Counted from the first letter of the stretch, positions 1-10,417 are shown. The stretch is 64,000 bases of DNA from Streptomyces cyanogenus (GCF_017526105.1 NZ_CP071839.1:7230001-7294000); one strand, 5' to 3'. Notes: generated from the sequence alone by a model not told the origin. A program made the numbers and translations.

Positions 1-492
1 AACCCGCAGTTCAAGGAGATCGGCGACCAGCTGCGCCAGGACCTGCGAGGCGTCGGCAAGGCCGCTTCCGGCGCAGTCGCCGAGCGGCAGATCAACGCGC
101 TCGCCGACCGGCTGCACGGTCGTACGGCGCAGGTCCGCGATCAGCTGTCCGGCGTCGCGCCGTCCTCGTCCGGCGAGGAGCCGGACGAGGAGGACGGCGA
201 GGAGGGACGCGAGCAGGGCGGCCGTCAGGAGTCCGCCGACGACCGCGACGAGGACCAGAGCGGGCAGGCGTCCCGCGACGGGGAGTCGCGTGACGGGGAA
301 CCGGCCCGGAAGGCTCCGGCGAAGAAGACGGCGGGCAAGAAGTCCGCGGCCAGGAAGACGGCTCCCGCGAAGAAGACGGCGGCCAAGAAGGCGAGCGCGG
401 CCCGCAGGACGGCCGCGAAGAAGACGGCTTCGGCCGGGGACGCGGCCTCAGGGGCCGCCTCCCGGCGGTCGAAAGGCGGCGATGACCGATGA
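1..492 (+). CDS. gvpY: Gas vesicle protein GvpY, C-terminal part (5' end outside window)
   Basis: The reading frame is open from base 1, so the N-terminus lies outside the window. The visible 163 residues begin with a helical segment (NPQFKEIGDQLRQDLRG...). After about residue 55 comes an acidic stretch (EEPDEEDGEEGRE), then a Lys/Ala-rich tail with repeated KKT motifs (about residues 100-150) resembling histone H1 tails. The TGA overlaps the ATG of the next gene by 4 bp. Streptomyces gas-vesicle operons have the order gvpOAFGYZJLSK, and the next five genes match ZJLSK, which is why I call this GvpY. Its molecular role is unknown; such accessory proteins are thought to assist vesicle assembly. 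Confidence 0.7.
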   Translation, partial: NPQFKEIGDQLRQDLRGVGKAASGAVAERQINALADRLHGRTAQVRDQLSGVAPSSSGEEPDEEDGEEGREQGGRQESADDRDEDQSGQASRDGESRDGEPARKAPAKKTAGKKSAARKTAPAKKTAAKKASAARRTAAKKTASAGDAASGAASRRSKGGDDR

Positions 493-1658
493 CCGACACC
501 CTCGGATCCGCCACCTCGGCGGCCGGCAAGGCCACGGGGGCCGCCACGGGCGGCCCGCTGAGCGGTCTCGCGCACAGTGAGGCGGCCGACCGGCTGAAGG
601 AGGAAGTGCAGGAGTACCTGTCCGCGCAGGCCCAGCGCATGCTGACGGGCCTCGGCCGCAAGCTCGGCGAGACCACCGTCAAGCTCAACGACATCGCCGA
701 GGGCAACAGCCCGGGCTTCGCGAAGATGGCGCTGGAGGGCGGGCGCAAGCTCGCCGAGGGCAAGGGCCCGGTGCGCTCCGCCGTGGAGCTGGGCGCCTCC
801 CGCGCCAAGGAGAACGTGATGGGCGCGCTGAAGAGCCTCGGGGGCGGCAAGGGCAAGAAGGGCGGCGCGGGCAAGAAGCCCACCGTCATCATGGAGTCCG
901 TCGACGTCGGCGTACCGCTGCGCACGGCCTACGACCAGTGGACCCAGTACCAGTCCTTCTCCACCTTCGCCAAGGGCGTCAAGAGCGCGAACCGCGACGA
1001 CGACACCCACTCCGACTGGCAGGCGAAGATCTTCTGGTCCAGCCGGAGCTGGAAGGCGAAGACGACCGAGCAGATCCCCGACTACCGCATCCAGTGGACC
1101 TCGGAGGGCGCCAAGGGCACCACCAAGGGCGTGGTCTCCTTCCACCGGCTGGAGGAGAACCTCACCCGGGTCCTGCTCGTCATGGAGTACTACCCGACCG
1201 GCCTGTTCGAGAAGACCGGCAACATCTGGCGCGCCCAGGGCCGCCGGGCCCGGCTGGACCTGAAGAACTTCGCCCGCTTCATCACCCTCAAGGGAGAGGC
1301 GGAGGACAGCTGGCGCGGCGAGATCCGCGACGGCGAGGTGGTCCGCAGCCACGAGGACGCCCTCGCGGAGGAGGAGTCGGAGGAAGAGCGGCCGGAGGAG
1401 GAGCAGCCGGAGGAAGAGGGGCCGGAGGAGGAGCAGCCCGAGGAGGAAGAGGAAACCGAAGGGGAAGAAGAAGAGGAAGAGGAGCCCTACGAGGGCGAGT
1501 ACGAGGAGGGGGAGGAAGGGCAGTACGAGGACGAGGAGGAAGGTGAGGAAGGGGGCGAGTACGAGGGCGAGTACGAGGACGAAGCGGAACCCGAGGAAGA
1601 GCCCGAGGAAGAAGAGGAAGAGGAACCCGAGTACGCAGAGCGCGGGGGCCGTCGATGA
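489..1658 (+). CDS. gvpZ: Gas vesicle-associated SRPBCC-fold protein GvpZ with acidic tail
   Basis: 389 residues. Residues 1-130 are helical and Gly/Lys-rich. Residues about 133-280 look like an SRPBCC/polyketide cyclase-dehydrase fold: the start VIMESVDVGVPLRTAYDQWT and the later VVSFHRLEENLTRVLLVMEY are typical. The last 95 or so residues are almost entirely Glu with Pro, Gly and Tyr (EEE, EEQPEEE, YEGEYEE). The start overlaps the upstream TGA (ATGA) and the stop overlaps the gvpJ start, so translation is probably coupled along the operon. No ligand can be inferred. The acidic tail mirrors the basic tail of the upstream protein. Confidence 0.8.
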   Translation: MTDTLGSATSAAGKATGAATGGPLSGLAHSEAADRLKEEVQEYLSAQAQRMLTGLGRKLGETTVKLNDIAEGNSPGFAKMALEGGRKLAEGKGPVRSAVELGASRAKENVMGALKSLGGGKGKKGGAGKKPTVIMESVDVGVPLRTAYDQWTQYQSFSTFAKGVKSANRDDDTHSDWQAKIFWSSRSWKAKTTEQIPDYRIQWTSEGAKGTTKGVVSFHRLEENLTRVLLVMEYYPTGLFEKTGNIWRAQGRRARLDLKNFARFITLKGEAEDSWRGEIRDGEVVRSHEDALAEEESEEERPEEEQPEEEGPEEEQPEEEEETEGEEEEEEEPYEGEYEEGEEGQYEDEEEGEEGGEYEGEYEDEAEPEEEPEEEEEEEPEYAERGGRR

Positions 1659-2002
1659 CGAGCCGCTTCCCCGAAGGCGGCCGGTTCCCCGAGCCCTACG
1701 GCCAGGGCTCGGGGGCGAACCTCGCCGACATCCTGGAGCGCGTGCTCGACAAGGGTGTCGTCATCGCGGGTGACATCAGGATCAACCTGCTCGACATCGA
1801 ACTGCTCACCATCAAGCTGCGGCTCATCGTCGCCTCGGTCGACAAGGCCAAGGAGATGGGGATCGACTGGTGGGAGACCGATCCGGCGCTCTCCTCCCGG
1901 GCCCGCCGGGACGAGCTGACCCGGGAGAACACCGAGCTGCGCGAACGGCTCGCCCGGCTGGAGGAACTCGAGTCGGGCCACGCCCCGAGGGAGGCACCAT
2001 GA
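1655..2002 (+). CDS. gvpJ: Gas vesicle protein GvpJ (GvpA-family)
   Basis: 115 residues. The GvpA-type core (LADILERVLDKGVVIAGDI, then INLLDIELLTIKLRLIVAS, about residues 24-72) forms the amphipathic helix-strand-strand-helix unit of gas vesicle shells. It ends with WWETDPAL and a C-terminal coiled-coil-like helix (RDELTRENTELRERLARLEE). GvpJ proteins are minor shell or nucleation components of the protein nanocompartment. The gene overlaps both neighbours by 4 bp (ATGA). Confidence 0.88.
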   Translation: MTSRFPEGGRFPEPYGQGSGANLADILERVLDKGVVIAGDIRINLLDIELLTIKLRLIVASVDKAKEMGIDWWETDPALSSRARRDELTRENTELRERLARLEELESGHAPREAP

Positions 2003-2850
2003 TCGGACTGCGGTACGTGTACGCCGTCTGCCGCCCCTTCGGGACGCCCCTGCAGGCCGAGCTGACCGGCGTCGCGGGCGCCCCGCCGGGGCTGCTGCAC
2101 CACCACGGGCTGGTCGCGGTGGTCAGTACGGTCCCGGAGGCGGACTTCTGCGAGGACGCTCTGAAGGCCCACCTGGAGGACCTGGACTGGCTGGCCGCGA
2201 CCGCCCGCGCGCACCAGGGGGTGGTCGACGCGCTCACCACGGTCACCACCCCGCTGCCGCTGCGGCTCGCGACCGTCTTCCGCGACGACAGCGCCGTACG
2301 CATGATGATCGAGTCCCGCGAGGACGACTTCCGGCGGCTGCTCGACCGGCTGCACGGCCGCGTGGAGTGGGGCGTGAAGGTGTACCTGGAGCCCGAGCCC
2401 GCCGAGCCCGTGGCCGCAGTGGCGCGGCCCGCCAGCGGGCGGGACTATCTGCGCAGCCGGCGCCGGCACAGTCACGAGCAGGAGGAGAGGTGGCAACGGG
2501 CCGAGCGGTTCGCCCACTCCCTGCACGAGCGCCTCGCCGAGCGTGCCGAGGAGTTCCGGATGCACCGCCCGCAGAACTCCGCGCTCTCCGGAACGCCGGG
2601 CCAGAACGTGCTCAACGCGGCCTATCTCGTGCCCCGGGCGCATTCCGAGGAGTTCGTGGAACTCGTGGACCGTACGAAGGACGAGGCCCCCGGAATGCGG
2701 GTGGAACTCACCGGACCCTGGGCGGCGTACTCGTTTTCCGGTGAGGAAACCGGAAGCCGGCCCGGAACACAGTCCGGCACGAAACCCGGCGCAGGGGCCG
2801 GAACGGAATCCGGAGCCGGGTTCGGAGCGGAAGCGGGGGAGGGCCGGTGA
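1999..2850 (+). CDS. gvpL: Gas vesicle protein GvpL/GvpF family
   Basis: 283 residues from the ATG that overlaps the gvpJ stop. The start MIGLRYVYAVCRPF and the later PLPLRLATVFRDDSAVRMMI and FRRLLDRLHGRVEWGVKVY are characteristic of the GvpL/GvpF family, accessory proteins that bind shell subunits during assembly. The C-terminal 35 residues are a Gly/Thr/Ala-rich low-complexity tail following the fold. The stop overlaps the next GTG (GTGA). Confidence 0.9.
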   Translation: MIGLRYVYAVCRPFGTPLQAELTGVAGAPPGLLHHHGLVAVVSTVPEADFCEDALKAHLEDLDWLAATARAHQGVVDALTTVTTPLPLRLATVFRDDSAVRMMIESREDDFRRLLDRLHGRVEWGVKVYLEPEPAEPVAAVARPASGRDYLRSRRRHSHEQEERWQRAERFAHSLHERLAERAEEFRMHRPQNSALSGTPGQNVLNAAYLVPRAHSEEFVELVDRTKDEAPGMRVELTGPWAAYSFSGEETGSRPGTQSGTKPGAGAGTESGAGFGAEAGEGR

Positions 2851-3035
2851 CCGTCGTCGAGCGCCGTGAGATCGCCCTGGTGGACCTGCTGGACCGGCTG
2901 CTGGCCGGCGGTGTCGTCCTCACCGGCGACATCACGCTGCGCATCGCGGACGTCGACCTCGTCCGGATCGATCTGAACGCCCTGATCAGCTCCGTGAACG
3001 AGCAGGTACCGTCGCCCTTCGAGGAGCTCCTATGA
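2847..3035 (+). CDS. gvpS: Gas vesicle protein GvpS (short GvpA-like)
   Basis: 62 residues with a GTG start overlapping the gvpL stop. It consists almost only of the GvpA-like core: IALVDLLDRLLAGGVVLTGD, then LRIADVDLVRIDLNALISS. It resembles GvpJ without the C-terminal helix. Presumed minor shell protein. The ATG of gvpK overlaps its stop. Confidence 0.88.
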   Translation: MTVVERREIALVDLLDRLLAGGVVLTGDITLRIADVDLVRIDLNALISSVNEQVPSPFEELL

Positions 3036-3322
3036 CCACCCGGGCCCGGCGCAACCGGCTCGACCTGGAACCCGACACCGTCGAACGCGACCTGGTGAAG
3101 CTCGTGCTCACGGTGGTGGAGCTGCTGCGTCAGCTGATGGAACGGCAGGCCGTGCGGCGTTTCGACACCGGCGAGCTGACCGAGGAGCAGGAGGAGCGGA
3201 TCGGACTCACGCTGATGCTGCTGGAGGACCGGATGGCCGAGCTGCGGGAGCGCTACGGCCTGCGACCCGAGGACCTCAACCTGGACCTCGGGCCGCTGGG
3301 ACCGCTGCTGCCCCGCGAGTGA
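3032..3322 (+). CDS. gvpK: Gas vesicle protein GvpK
   Basis: 96 residues, last gene of the operon. It is helical and matches GvpK by RNRLDLEPDTVERDLVKLVL, LTVVELLRQLMERQAVRRF and LMLLEDRMAELRERYGL. GvpK is conserved and needed for vesicle formation in other organisms; its precise role is not settled. A strong hairpin follows directly. Confidence 0.92.
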   Translation: MTTRARRNRLDLEPDTVERDLVKLVLTVVELLRQLMERQAVRRFDTGELTEEQEERIGLTLMLLEDRMAELRERYGLRPEDLNLDLGPLGPLLPRE

Positions 3323-3327
3323 GACGC

Positions 3328-3352
3328 CGGGCCCGGTGACACACCGGGCCCG
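3328..3352. terminator. Hairpin terminator after the gvp operon
   Basis: Perfect 11-bp stem (arms 3328-3338 and 3342-3352) with a 3-nt loop, 6 bp after the gvpK stop and before the convergent methyltransferase gene. It lacks a T-run, as is common in Streptomyces, and may serve both strands. Confidence 0.75.
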
Positions 3353-3383
3353 CTCACCACTCGTACGGCGGCCGCAGCACCGG

Positions 3384-4205
3384 TCAGGCTTCCTTGCGGC
3401 ACAGAATCTCTCCGTGCAGCACCGCGAACCAGCCGTCCTCCTGCCGTCCCCACTCCCGCCAGGCCTCCGCCACCGCCCGCAGCTGCTCCGCCGTCGCGTG
3501 ACCGCCCTCGCCGGCCCGGTGGGCGTAGTCGGAGGCGACCGTGCGGTCGGCCCACAGGCCGCTCCACCAGGCCCGCTCCTCGGGGGTGGCGAACGTCCAG
3601 GTGCTGGAGGTGGCCGTGACGTCCTCGAGGCCGGCCTGCCGCGCCCACGCCGTCAGCCGGCGCCCGGCGTCGGGCTCGCCGCCGTTGGCGCGGGCCACCC
3701 GCTCGTACAGGTCCAGCCAGTCGTCCAGGCCGGGCACCGCCGGGTACCAGGTCATCGCCGCGTAGTCGGCGTCCCGTACGGCGATGAACCCGCCCGGCTT
3801 CGTCACCCGGTGCATCTCGCGCAGCGCCCGCACCGGGTCGCCGACGTGCTGGAGCACCTGGTGGGCGTGGACCACGCAGAAGGTGTCGTCCGGGTGGTCC
3901 AGGGCGTGCACGTCGGCCACCGCGAAGTCCACGTTCGTCAGCCCCCGGGCGGCGGCGGTGGCCCGGGCCTGCTCCAGGACGCCGGGCGCCCGGTCGACGC
4001 CGGTGACCCGGCCGCCGGGGACCCGTTGCGCCAGGTCGGCGGTGATGGTGCCGGGCCCGCAGCCGATGTCCAGGATCCGCATGTCGGGCTTGAGCACACC
4101 GAGCAGATAGGCAGCGGAGTTGGCGGCGGTCCGCCAGGTGTGCGAACGCAGCACCGACTCGTGGTGCCCGTGCGTGTAGACGGCGGTCTCCTGCGCTTTC
4201 GGCAT
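3384..4205 (-). CDS. Class I SAM-dependent methyltransferase (UbiE/COQ5-like)
   Basis: 273 residues. SAM-binding motif I is MRILDIGCGPGTITADLA (about residues 42-59), followed by acidic VTGVDRAP and motif-IV-like FAVADVHALDHPDDTF. The post-I region VVHAHQVLQHVGDPVRALRE and GGFIAVRD complete a Methyltransf_11/UbiE-type domain. The C-terminal third (GLWADRTVASDYAHR...) probably forms the substrate cap. The ATG is preceded by AAGGGG. It stands alone, convergent to gvpK, so the substrate cannot be inferred. Confidence 0.85.
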   Translation of the reverse strand: MPKAQETAVYTHGHHESVLRSHTWRTAANSAAYLLGVLKPDMRILDIGCGPGTITADLAQRVPGGRVTGVDRAPGVLEQARATAAARGLTNVDFAVADVHALDHPDDTFCVVHAHQVLQHVGDPVRALREMHRVTKPGGFIAVRDADYAAMTWYPAVPGLDDWLDLYERVARANGGEPDAGRRLTAWARQAGLEDVTATSSTWTFATPEERAWWSGLWADRTVASDYAHRAGEGGHATAEQLRAVAEAWREWGRQEDGWFAVLHGEILCRKEA

Positions 4206-4349
4206 GGCTCTACCCCTTCACCCTGGTCAGGCGGACCGGCCGGACCGTCCGTCCGCCGGTACGCCTTCACCGTACGCGCGCATGCCGCATGTTGAGACCC
4301 GCGTTTCGCCATCTGGACTGACGCGTATTCAGGCTCATCTGACTGATCG

Positions 4350-5846
4350 TCAGAAACCCGTCTCAAGAGGGCGGTAGACCGTCAGCGCCTCCGGCAGCTT
4401 CTCCAGCGTCATGTCGCCCGACACCGTCGTGACCTCACCGTCGTATGCCAGCGGGGTGTCCGGTTCGATGCCGGTCAGCCGTAGCCGGTTCACCTGTACC
4501 GCCGCGTGCGCGGGCGACCGGGTCAGCGGGCCGGCGGCGGCCGCCGCGAGCAGCCGCAGCGCGGGCCTGCGGCTGCCGTGCACCACCCGCACGTCCAGCA
4601 GGCCGTCCGCCAGATCGGTCCGGCGGCCCGGTGCGAGTCCCATGCGGTGGTAGACGCCGTTGCCGACGAACAGCAACCACAGCGGACGCCGTTCACCGCC
4701 CACCTCCACCTCCAGCGGATGCCGGTCGGCGCGCAGCACGCGCAGTGCGCCGAGCACCCCGGCCGGCCAGCCGCCGATCCGGTGCGACCAGCGGTCCCGC
4801 GCCCGGACCAGTTCCGGGTACACCCCCAGGCTGAGCGTGTTGAGGAACAGGCCCTCGGTGTCCCGGGTGGCGAACCGCCCCGCGTCCACCCGGACGGCCT
4901 CACCGTGCCGGATCGCCCGGGCCAGCTGGCGTTCGTCCTCCACGCCCAGGTCGTAGGCGAAGTGGTTGAGGGTGCCGCCCGGCAGCACCGCGAGCGGCAG
5001 GCCGTGCCGCAGCGCGACCCGGGCGGCCGCGTTCACCGTGCCGTCGCCGCCGCACACCCCGAGCACCTGTGCCCGGGCCGCCGCCTTCGCCAGCTCGTCC
5101 CCGACCTCCTCCGGAGCGCACTCCACGATCTCCGCCCTCGGCAGCGCGTCCTGCAGCGCCCGCACCCGCTCCGAGGTCCCCGACGAGCGGTTGGCGACCA
5201 CCACCAGGCCGTCGCCCTCGGGCAGCGCGGGCGCCTCGGTCCGCGGCCGGGCGGGCCTGCGCAGCTGGGCGCGGGTCGGCACCAGGCGCCGTACCAGGAA
5301 CGCGGCGCCCGCGCCGAACGCCGCCCCGGCCAGCACATCGCTCGGAAAGTGCACGCCCGTGTACACCCGGGACATCGCCACGGAGAACGCCACCGGCGCC
5401 ACCGCCGCACCCCACGCCGGCGACTCCAGTGCCACCCCGGTCGCGAAGGCCGCCGCGGACGCCGCGTGCCCGGACGGGAACGACGTGGTGATCGGCTGCC
5501 GCTTCAGCTGCCGCACCAGCGGCACCGGGTCCAGCACGGGCCGGGCCCGGCGCACCGAGCGTTTGCCGAGCGTGTTGATGGTCAGCGAGGCCAGGCCGAG
5601 CGAGGCCAGTCCCCGGGCCGCCGCCCGGCGGGCGCGGGGGGTGCGGCTGGCGGCCAGCGCGGCGGCTGTCGCGAACCACAGCACTCCGTGGTTGGCGCTG
5701 CGGCTCAGGCGGGGCAGGACGCGCTCGGCGCCGGGCCAGTGCCAGTCGGCGGCGGCCTCGAACAGCCGGCCGTCGAGGTCGAGCAGTGTGCGCAGCGGGG
5801 TCCGGGCGGCGGTCGCGGCCCCGGTCAGGTCCAGGTCTGGGCTCAT
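4350..5846 (-). CDS. Bifunctional PAP2 phosphatase / diacylglycerol kinase-fold lipid enzyme
   Basis: 498 residues. The N-terminal half is a membrane PAP2-type lipid phosphatase with all three motifs: KRSVRRARP, SFPSGHAASA and SRVYTGVHFPSD (about residues 95-170). The C-terminal half (from about residue 210) is a DAGK catalytic domain, with VVANRSSG at its start, nucleotide-binding CGGDGTVNAAARV, PGGTLNHFAYDLG, and LLDVRVVHG near the end. PAP2-DAGK fusions are common in actinobacteria and probably interconvert phosphatidate, diacylglycerol or related membrane lipids. Single gene, divergent from the ABC-F gene. Confidence 0.9.
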   Translation of the reverse strand: MSPDLDLTGAATAARTPLRTLLDLDGRLFEAAADWHWPGAERVLPRLSRSANHGVLWFATAAALAASRTPRARRAAARGLASLGLASLTINTLGKRSVRRARPVLDPVPLVRQLKRQPITTSFPSGHAASAAAFATGVALESPAWGAAVAPVAFSVAMSRVYTGVHFPSDVLAGAAFGAGAAFLVRRLVPTRAQLRRPARPRTEAPALPEGDGLVVVANRSSGTSERVRALQDALPRAEIVECAPEEVGDELAKAAARAQVLGVCGGDGTVNAAARVALRHGLPLAVLPGGTLNHFAYDLGVEDERQLARAIRHGEAVRVDAGRFATRDTEGLFLNTLSLGVYPELVRARDRWSHRIGGWPAGVLGALRVLRADRHPLEVEVGGERRPLWLLFVGNGVYHRMGLAPGRRTDLADGLLDVRVVHGSRRPALRLLAAAAAGPLTRSPAHAAVQVNRLRLTGIEPDTPLAYDGEVTTVSGDMTLEKLPEALTVYRPLETGF

Positions 5847-6035
5847 GGGATCCGCCTACCCTGAAGCGCCCCTTCCTTGTCTGTCTGCGCAGCGCCTGCC
5901 GCCCGGTGCGGAGGGGGATCCGGACACGTCCGCTCCTCGCCCGGCGGTGGAGGCGCCGGACACGGCCGGGGTGATGCGCCCGCCCCCGGATATGCGTTTG
6001 CTCCCGACCCCTCCCGCCTCGCAGAATGCCTCCTC

Positions 6036-7655
<1,620 letters not shown>

Positions 7656-7683
7656 CGCGGACCCGCCCACCGCGCCGCGGCCG

Positions 7684-8802
7684 TCATTTCCAGCGCAGCA
7701 GGGCGCCCAGGCCGCCCGCCGTAATGTCGTCGCCGGTGTCCTGGAGCACCGGGGTCAGCGACACGACCGGGGCGTCCGTCACCACGGCCGCCCGGACCAG
7801 CGCGTCGTCGGCGCGGGCCGGCCACGCCTGCTGCTCGCCGATCTTCCCCAGCTCCCTGCGGCGCGCCGCCAGCTGGTCCGGGTCCTCGCCGATCCACACC
7901 TCGCGGTGCGTGTCCGGCCCGTCCGGGCGGATCAGCAGCTCGGCCAGCCGGTGCTCGCGGGCCGCCCCGACCAGCTGCGGCACGCCCTCGACGGCCGCCG
8001 TCCGCTGCTCCTCGTCCGGTGTCCGCGCGGCCCGGTAGCGGTCCACCTCGGCCAGGATCCGCTCCCGCACGTGCCGGGCCCGGATGTCCTCCACCTCCTC
8101 GGGCAGCAGCCTGCCGCCGACACCGTGCGCGGCCTCCACCGCCCGGTCCCGCACCTGCTGCGGCAACTGCTCGCGCACCGACCGGCACTCGCGTTCCTGC
8201 CCGCACAGGATCAGCAGGTCGGCCCCGGTCCGGGCCTGGCGGTCCGTGAGCGCCGCGGCGATCTCCCGCGCGTTGTGCTCCCAGGTGCTCTCCACCTTCA
8301 GCTGGAAGTGCCGCTCGGACCAGTCGGACGTCTTCGCCCGGTGCACCGGCCACTGCCGACTGCCCGTGACGTGCCCGGCGTCCTCCCGCAGCACCGCGCC
8401 GCGCAGCTCGAAGTCGGCACCGGTGCGGTCGATGTACGCCACCAGCGACACCGGGTCCTCACCGGCCAGGTCCAGCAGCGGCGTGACGTGCGGCAGCGTG
8501 CCCCAGTGCACCAGCCCGTCCGGCGGCGCCTGCGTCAGCGGCACCTGGAGCACCACCTTCCCGTCCCGTGCGAACACGGCCCGGCCGTACGGCTCGGCGG
8601 CGTGCCGCAGCGCCTCCACGGCCTCGTACACCGCCCGGCAGGTCGCCTCGTCGGCGCCCTGCTCCCGCAGCCGCCGGGACACCGCCTCCGCCGTCAGATG
8701 CCGCCGGTGGTCCATGTCCTCGTCGGGCCGCGACAGGTCGACGTATGCGGAGGCCCAGGCCCCCGGATGTTCGTACAGTGGATTCAGGAACGACAGCTCC
8801 AT
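7684..8802 (-). CDS. Vms1/Rv2629-family (baeRF2-like) ribosome-rescue protein
   Basis: 372 residues from the ATG at 8802, preceded by GGGAGGAG. The start MELSFLNPLYEHPGAWASAYVD, the later FELRGAVLREDAG and TGADLLILCGQERECRSV match the mycobacterial Rv2629 / bacterial eRF1-like family (baeRF2), related to Vms1/ANKZF1 peptidyl-tRNA hydrolases. In Rv2629 this family is linked to dormancy and stress; peptide-release activity is inferred from the fold. It is transcribed divergently from a small DUF6158 gene. Confidence 0.8.
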   Translation of the reverse strand: MELSFLNPLYEHPGAWASAYVDLSRPDEDMDHRRHLTAEAVSRRLREQGADEATCRAVYEAVEALRHAAEPYGRAVFARDGKVVLQVPLTQAPPDGLVHWGTLPHVTPLLDLAGEDPVSLVAYIDRTGADFELRGAVLREDAGHVTGSRQWPVHRAKTSDWSERHFQLKVESTWEHNAREIAAALTDRQARTGADLLILCGQERECRSVREQLPQQVRDRAVEAAHGVGGRLLPEEVEDIRARHVRERILAEVDRYRAARTPDEEQRTAAVEGVPQLVGAAREHRLAELLIRPDGPDTHREVWIGEDPDQLAARRRELGKIGEQQAWPARADDALVRAAVVTDAPVVSLTPVLQDTGDDITAGGLGALLRWK

Positions 8803-8890
8803 GGAACTCCTCCCGGAAAATACTCGGGGGCAGTGCGTGCCGGGCGGGTACCCGAAGCCCATGAACGAACAAGACGAGCGGGGCAGCACC

Positions 8891-9148
8891 ATGACCGGAG
8901 TCGACCCCAGCCGGCTGGACGACCAGCAGCTCATGAAGGAGCTGGAGACCATCCACCGCACGCGCCACGACACACTCCTGTACGGCTCCAACGACGCGCT
9001 GCGGGCCCACAACGAGCGCATGGCACAGCTGGAGGGCGAGTATCTGCGCCGCAACCCCCGCCGCCTGGTGAGCGCCGCCCGCACCCGCGAGGGCGCCCGC
9101 GAACGCAGCTGCGGCGAGGCGGCGACTCCGGGCACCCCCGGCACCTGA
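8891..9148 (+). CDS. Small DUF6158 family protein
   Basis: 85 residues from ATG 8891; an in-frame ATG at 8861 would add ten residues. The core MTGVDPSRLDDQQLMKELE then IHRTRHDTLLYGSNDALRA and ERMAQLEGEYLRRNP is a conserved helical streptomycete protein of unknown function (DUF6158). I prefer the second ATG because the family begins with MTGVDPSRLDD. The C-terminus after residue 60 is variable. Confidence 0.75.
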   Translation: MTGVDPSRLDDQQLMKELETIHRTRHDTLLYGSNDALRAHNERMAQLEGEYLRRNPRRLVSAARTREGARERSCGEAATPGTPGT

Positions 9149-9172
9149 CCGGCACCCCCACCCCACGCGAAA

Positions 9173-9197
9173 GGGCCGGCCCGTGACGGGCCGGCCC
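9173..9197. terminator. Bidirectional hairpin terminator
   Basis: Perfect 11-bp GC stem (9173-9183 with 9187-9197) and a TGA loop, between the convergent DUF6158 gene and the PfpI gene. Confidence 0.75.
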
Positions 9198-9215
9198 GGC
9201 ACACCCCGGCGGGCG

Positions 9216-9758
9216 TCAGCCGGCCTCGCCGGCGAACACGTGCACGAACGCGTCGCAGAACGCCTTCAGATCGTCCGGCTTGCGGCTGGTCACCAACTGG
9301 TTGGAGCCGTGGTCACAGATCTTCACCTGCTCGTCCACCCACGTGCCGCCGGCATTGCGGATGTCCGTCCGCAGGCTCGGCCACGACGTCAGCACCCGGC
9401 CGCGTACGACGTCCGCCTCCACCAGCGTCCACGGAGCGTGGCAGATCGCGGCCACCGGACGGCCCTGCTCGAAGAAGTCCCGCACGAACGCGACGGCCTT
9501 CTCGTCCATCCGCAGGAAGTCCGGGTTCGCGACCCCGCCCGGCAGCACGAGCCCACCGAAGGACCCGGCCGACGCCTCGGCGACCACCTCGTCCACCGGG
9601 AACGTGTCCGCCTTGTCCAGATGGTTGAACGCCTGGATCTTCCCGGACTCGGTCGACACCAGCACCGGTTCGTGCCCGGCGTCCGAAGCCGCCTTCCACG
9701 GCTCGGTCAGTTCGACCTGCTCGACGCCCTCGGGTGCCACCAGAAACGCGATACGCAT
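9216..9758 (-). CDS. DJ-1/PfpI family type 1 glutamine amidotransferase-like protein
   Basis: 180 residues from ATG 9758 (GAGG 5 bp upstream). It starts MRIAFLVAPEGVEQVELTEP. The nucleophile elbow is AAICHAPW (Cys about residue 110) followed by the family's TLVEADVVRGR, and GGLVLPGGVANPD supplies the catalytic-region Glu/Gly loop. PfpI members are general-stress proteins with reported deglycase or chaperone activity. The upstream same-strand gene ends 5 bp before, suggesting an operon with the membrane protein and DUF2795 gene. Confidence 0.88.
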   Translation of the reverse strand: MRIAFLVAPEGVEQVELTEPWKAASDAGHEPVLVSTESGKIQAFNHLDKADTFPVDEVVAEASAGSFGGLVLPGGVANPDFLRMDEKAVAFVRDFFEQGRPVAAICHAPWTLVEADVVRGRVLTSWPSLRTDIRNAGGTWVDEQVKICDHGSNQLVTSRKPDDLKAFCDAFVHVFAGEAG

Positions 9759-9763
9759 GATCC

Positions 9764-10417
9764 TCAGCTTCCCTTCAATTTCCGCAGTGCCGTCCGGTGG
9801 GCCCGGGCGCGCCGCTTCCGCGCCCGCGCCGCCCGCCGGCACCGCACCAGTTCCTCGCCGTACGGCAGCAGCACACACGCGCCGATCGCGACACCGATGG
9901 CCGCCAGGTAGCCCGGCGACAGCGGGCGCCGGCGCGGCACCAGACGCCACGCGTCCGGATCTCCGCGCCCGCCCCGCAGCAGCGAACGCACCTGGTCGGC
10001 GTGCAGGCACATCAGAGACGCCAGCCCGCCGAACGGCAGCGACTCCAGGAAACTGTGGATGTGCTGCTCGATCGGCTTGACCTCCCGGTCACTGCGCACG
10101 GCCGTCCGCACGTCCCACAGCGCCGTCGCCTCGTGCACCGCCGCCGCGCCGAGCTGCACCGACAGCAGCAGCGGATTCACCTCGTACCTCAGGGTGAGCG
10201 CGATCGGCGCACCCACCTCGGCCATCATCAGCGCGTGGATCAGGGACTCCCTCGTCCCCGCCGTGTCCTCGATCCGGGTGCGCCGGTGCATCGCCCAGTC
10301 GGCGAGCCCCGGCACGAACCATCCGGGCAGCAGCCCGTACAGCAGAAACCGCGTGGTCGCATCCCCCACGTCGACCGTGGTGTCCCGCGCGATCTCCGCC
10401 GCCTGACCGCCGCTCAC
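9764..10417 (-). CDS. Membrane-associated helical protein of unknown function
   Basis: 217 residues from the GTG at 10417 that overlaps the upstream stop (GTGA). It is mostly helical with hydrophobic segments FLLYGLLPGWFVPGLADW, LNPLLLSV-like residues around the middle, and a C-terminal anchor YLAAIGVAIGACVLLPYG followed by an Arg-rich cytoplasmic tail. Conserved-looking His residues lie in WAMHRRT, LIHALMM, VHEATALWD and EQHIHSF, which could bind metal or heme; this is speculative. I do not recognise the family. It sits between DUF2795 and PfpI genes with overlap or 5-bp spacing. Confidence 0.7.
   Translation of the reverse strand: MSGGQAAEIARDTTVDVGDATTRFLLYGLLPGWFVPGLADWAMHRRTRIEDTAGTRESLIHALMMAEVGAPIALTLRYEVNPLLLSVQLGAAAVHEATALWDVRTAVRSDREVKPIEQHIHSFLESLPFGGLASLMCLHADQVRSLLRGGRGDPDAWRLVPRRRPLSPGYLAAIGVAIGACVLLPYGEELVRCRRAARARKRRARAHRTALRKLKGS

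Noticed and set aside
225-1352. 375-codon minus-strand frame at the left edge
   Set aside because: Antisense to gvpY/gvpZ, whose order and 4-bp overlaps with the other gvp genes are decisive.
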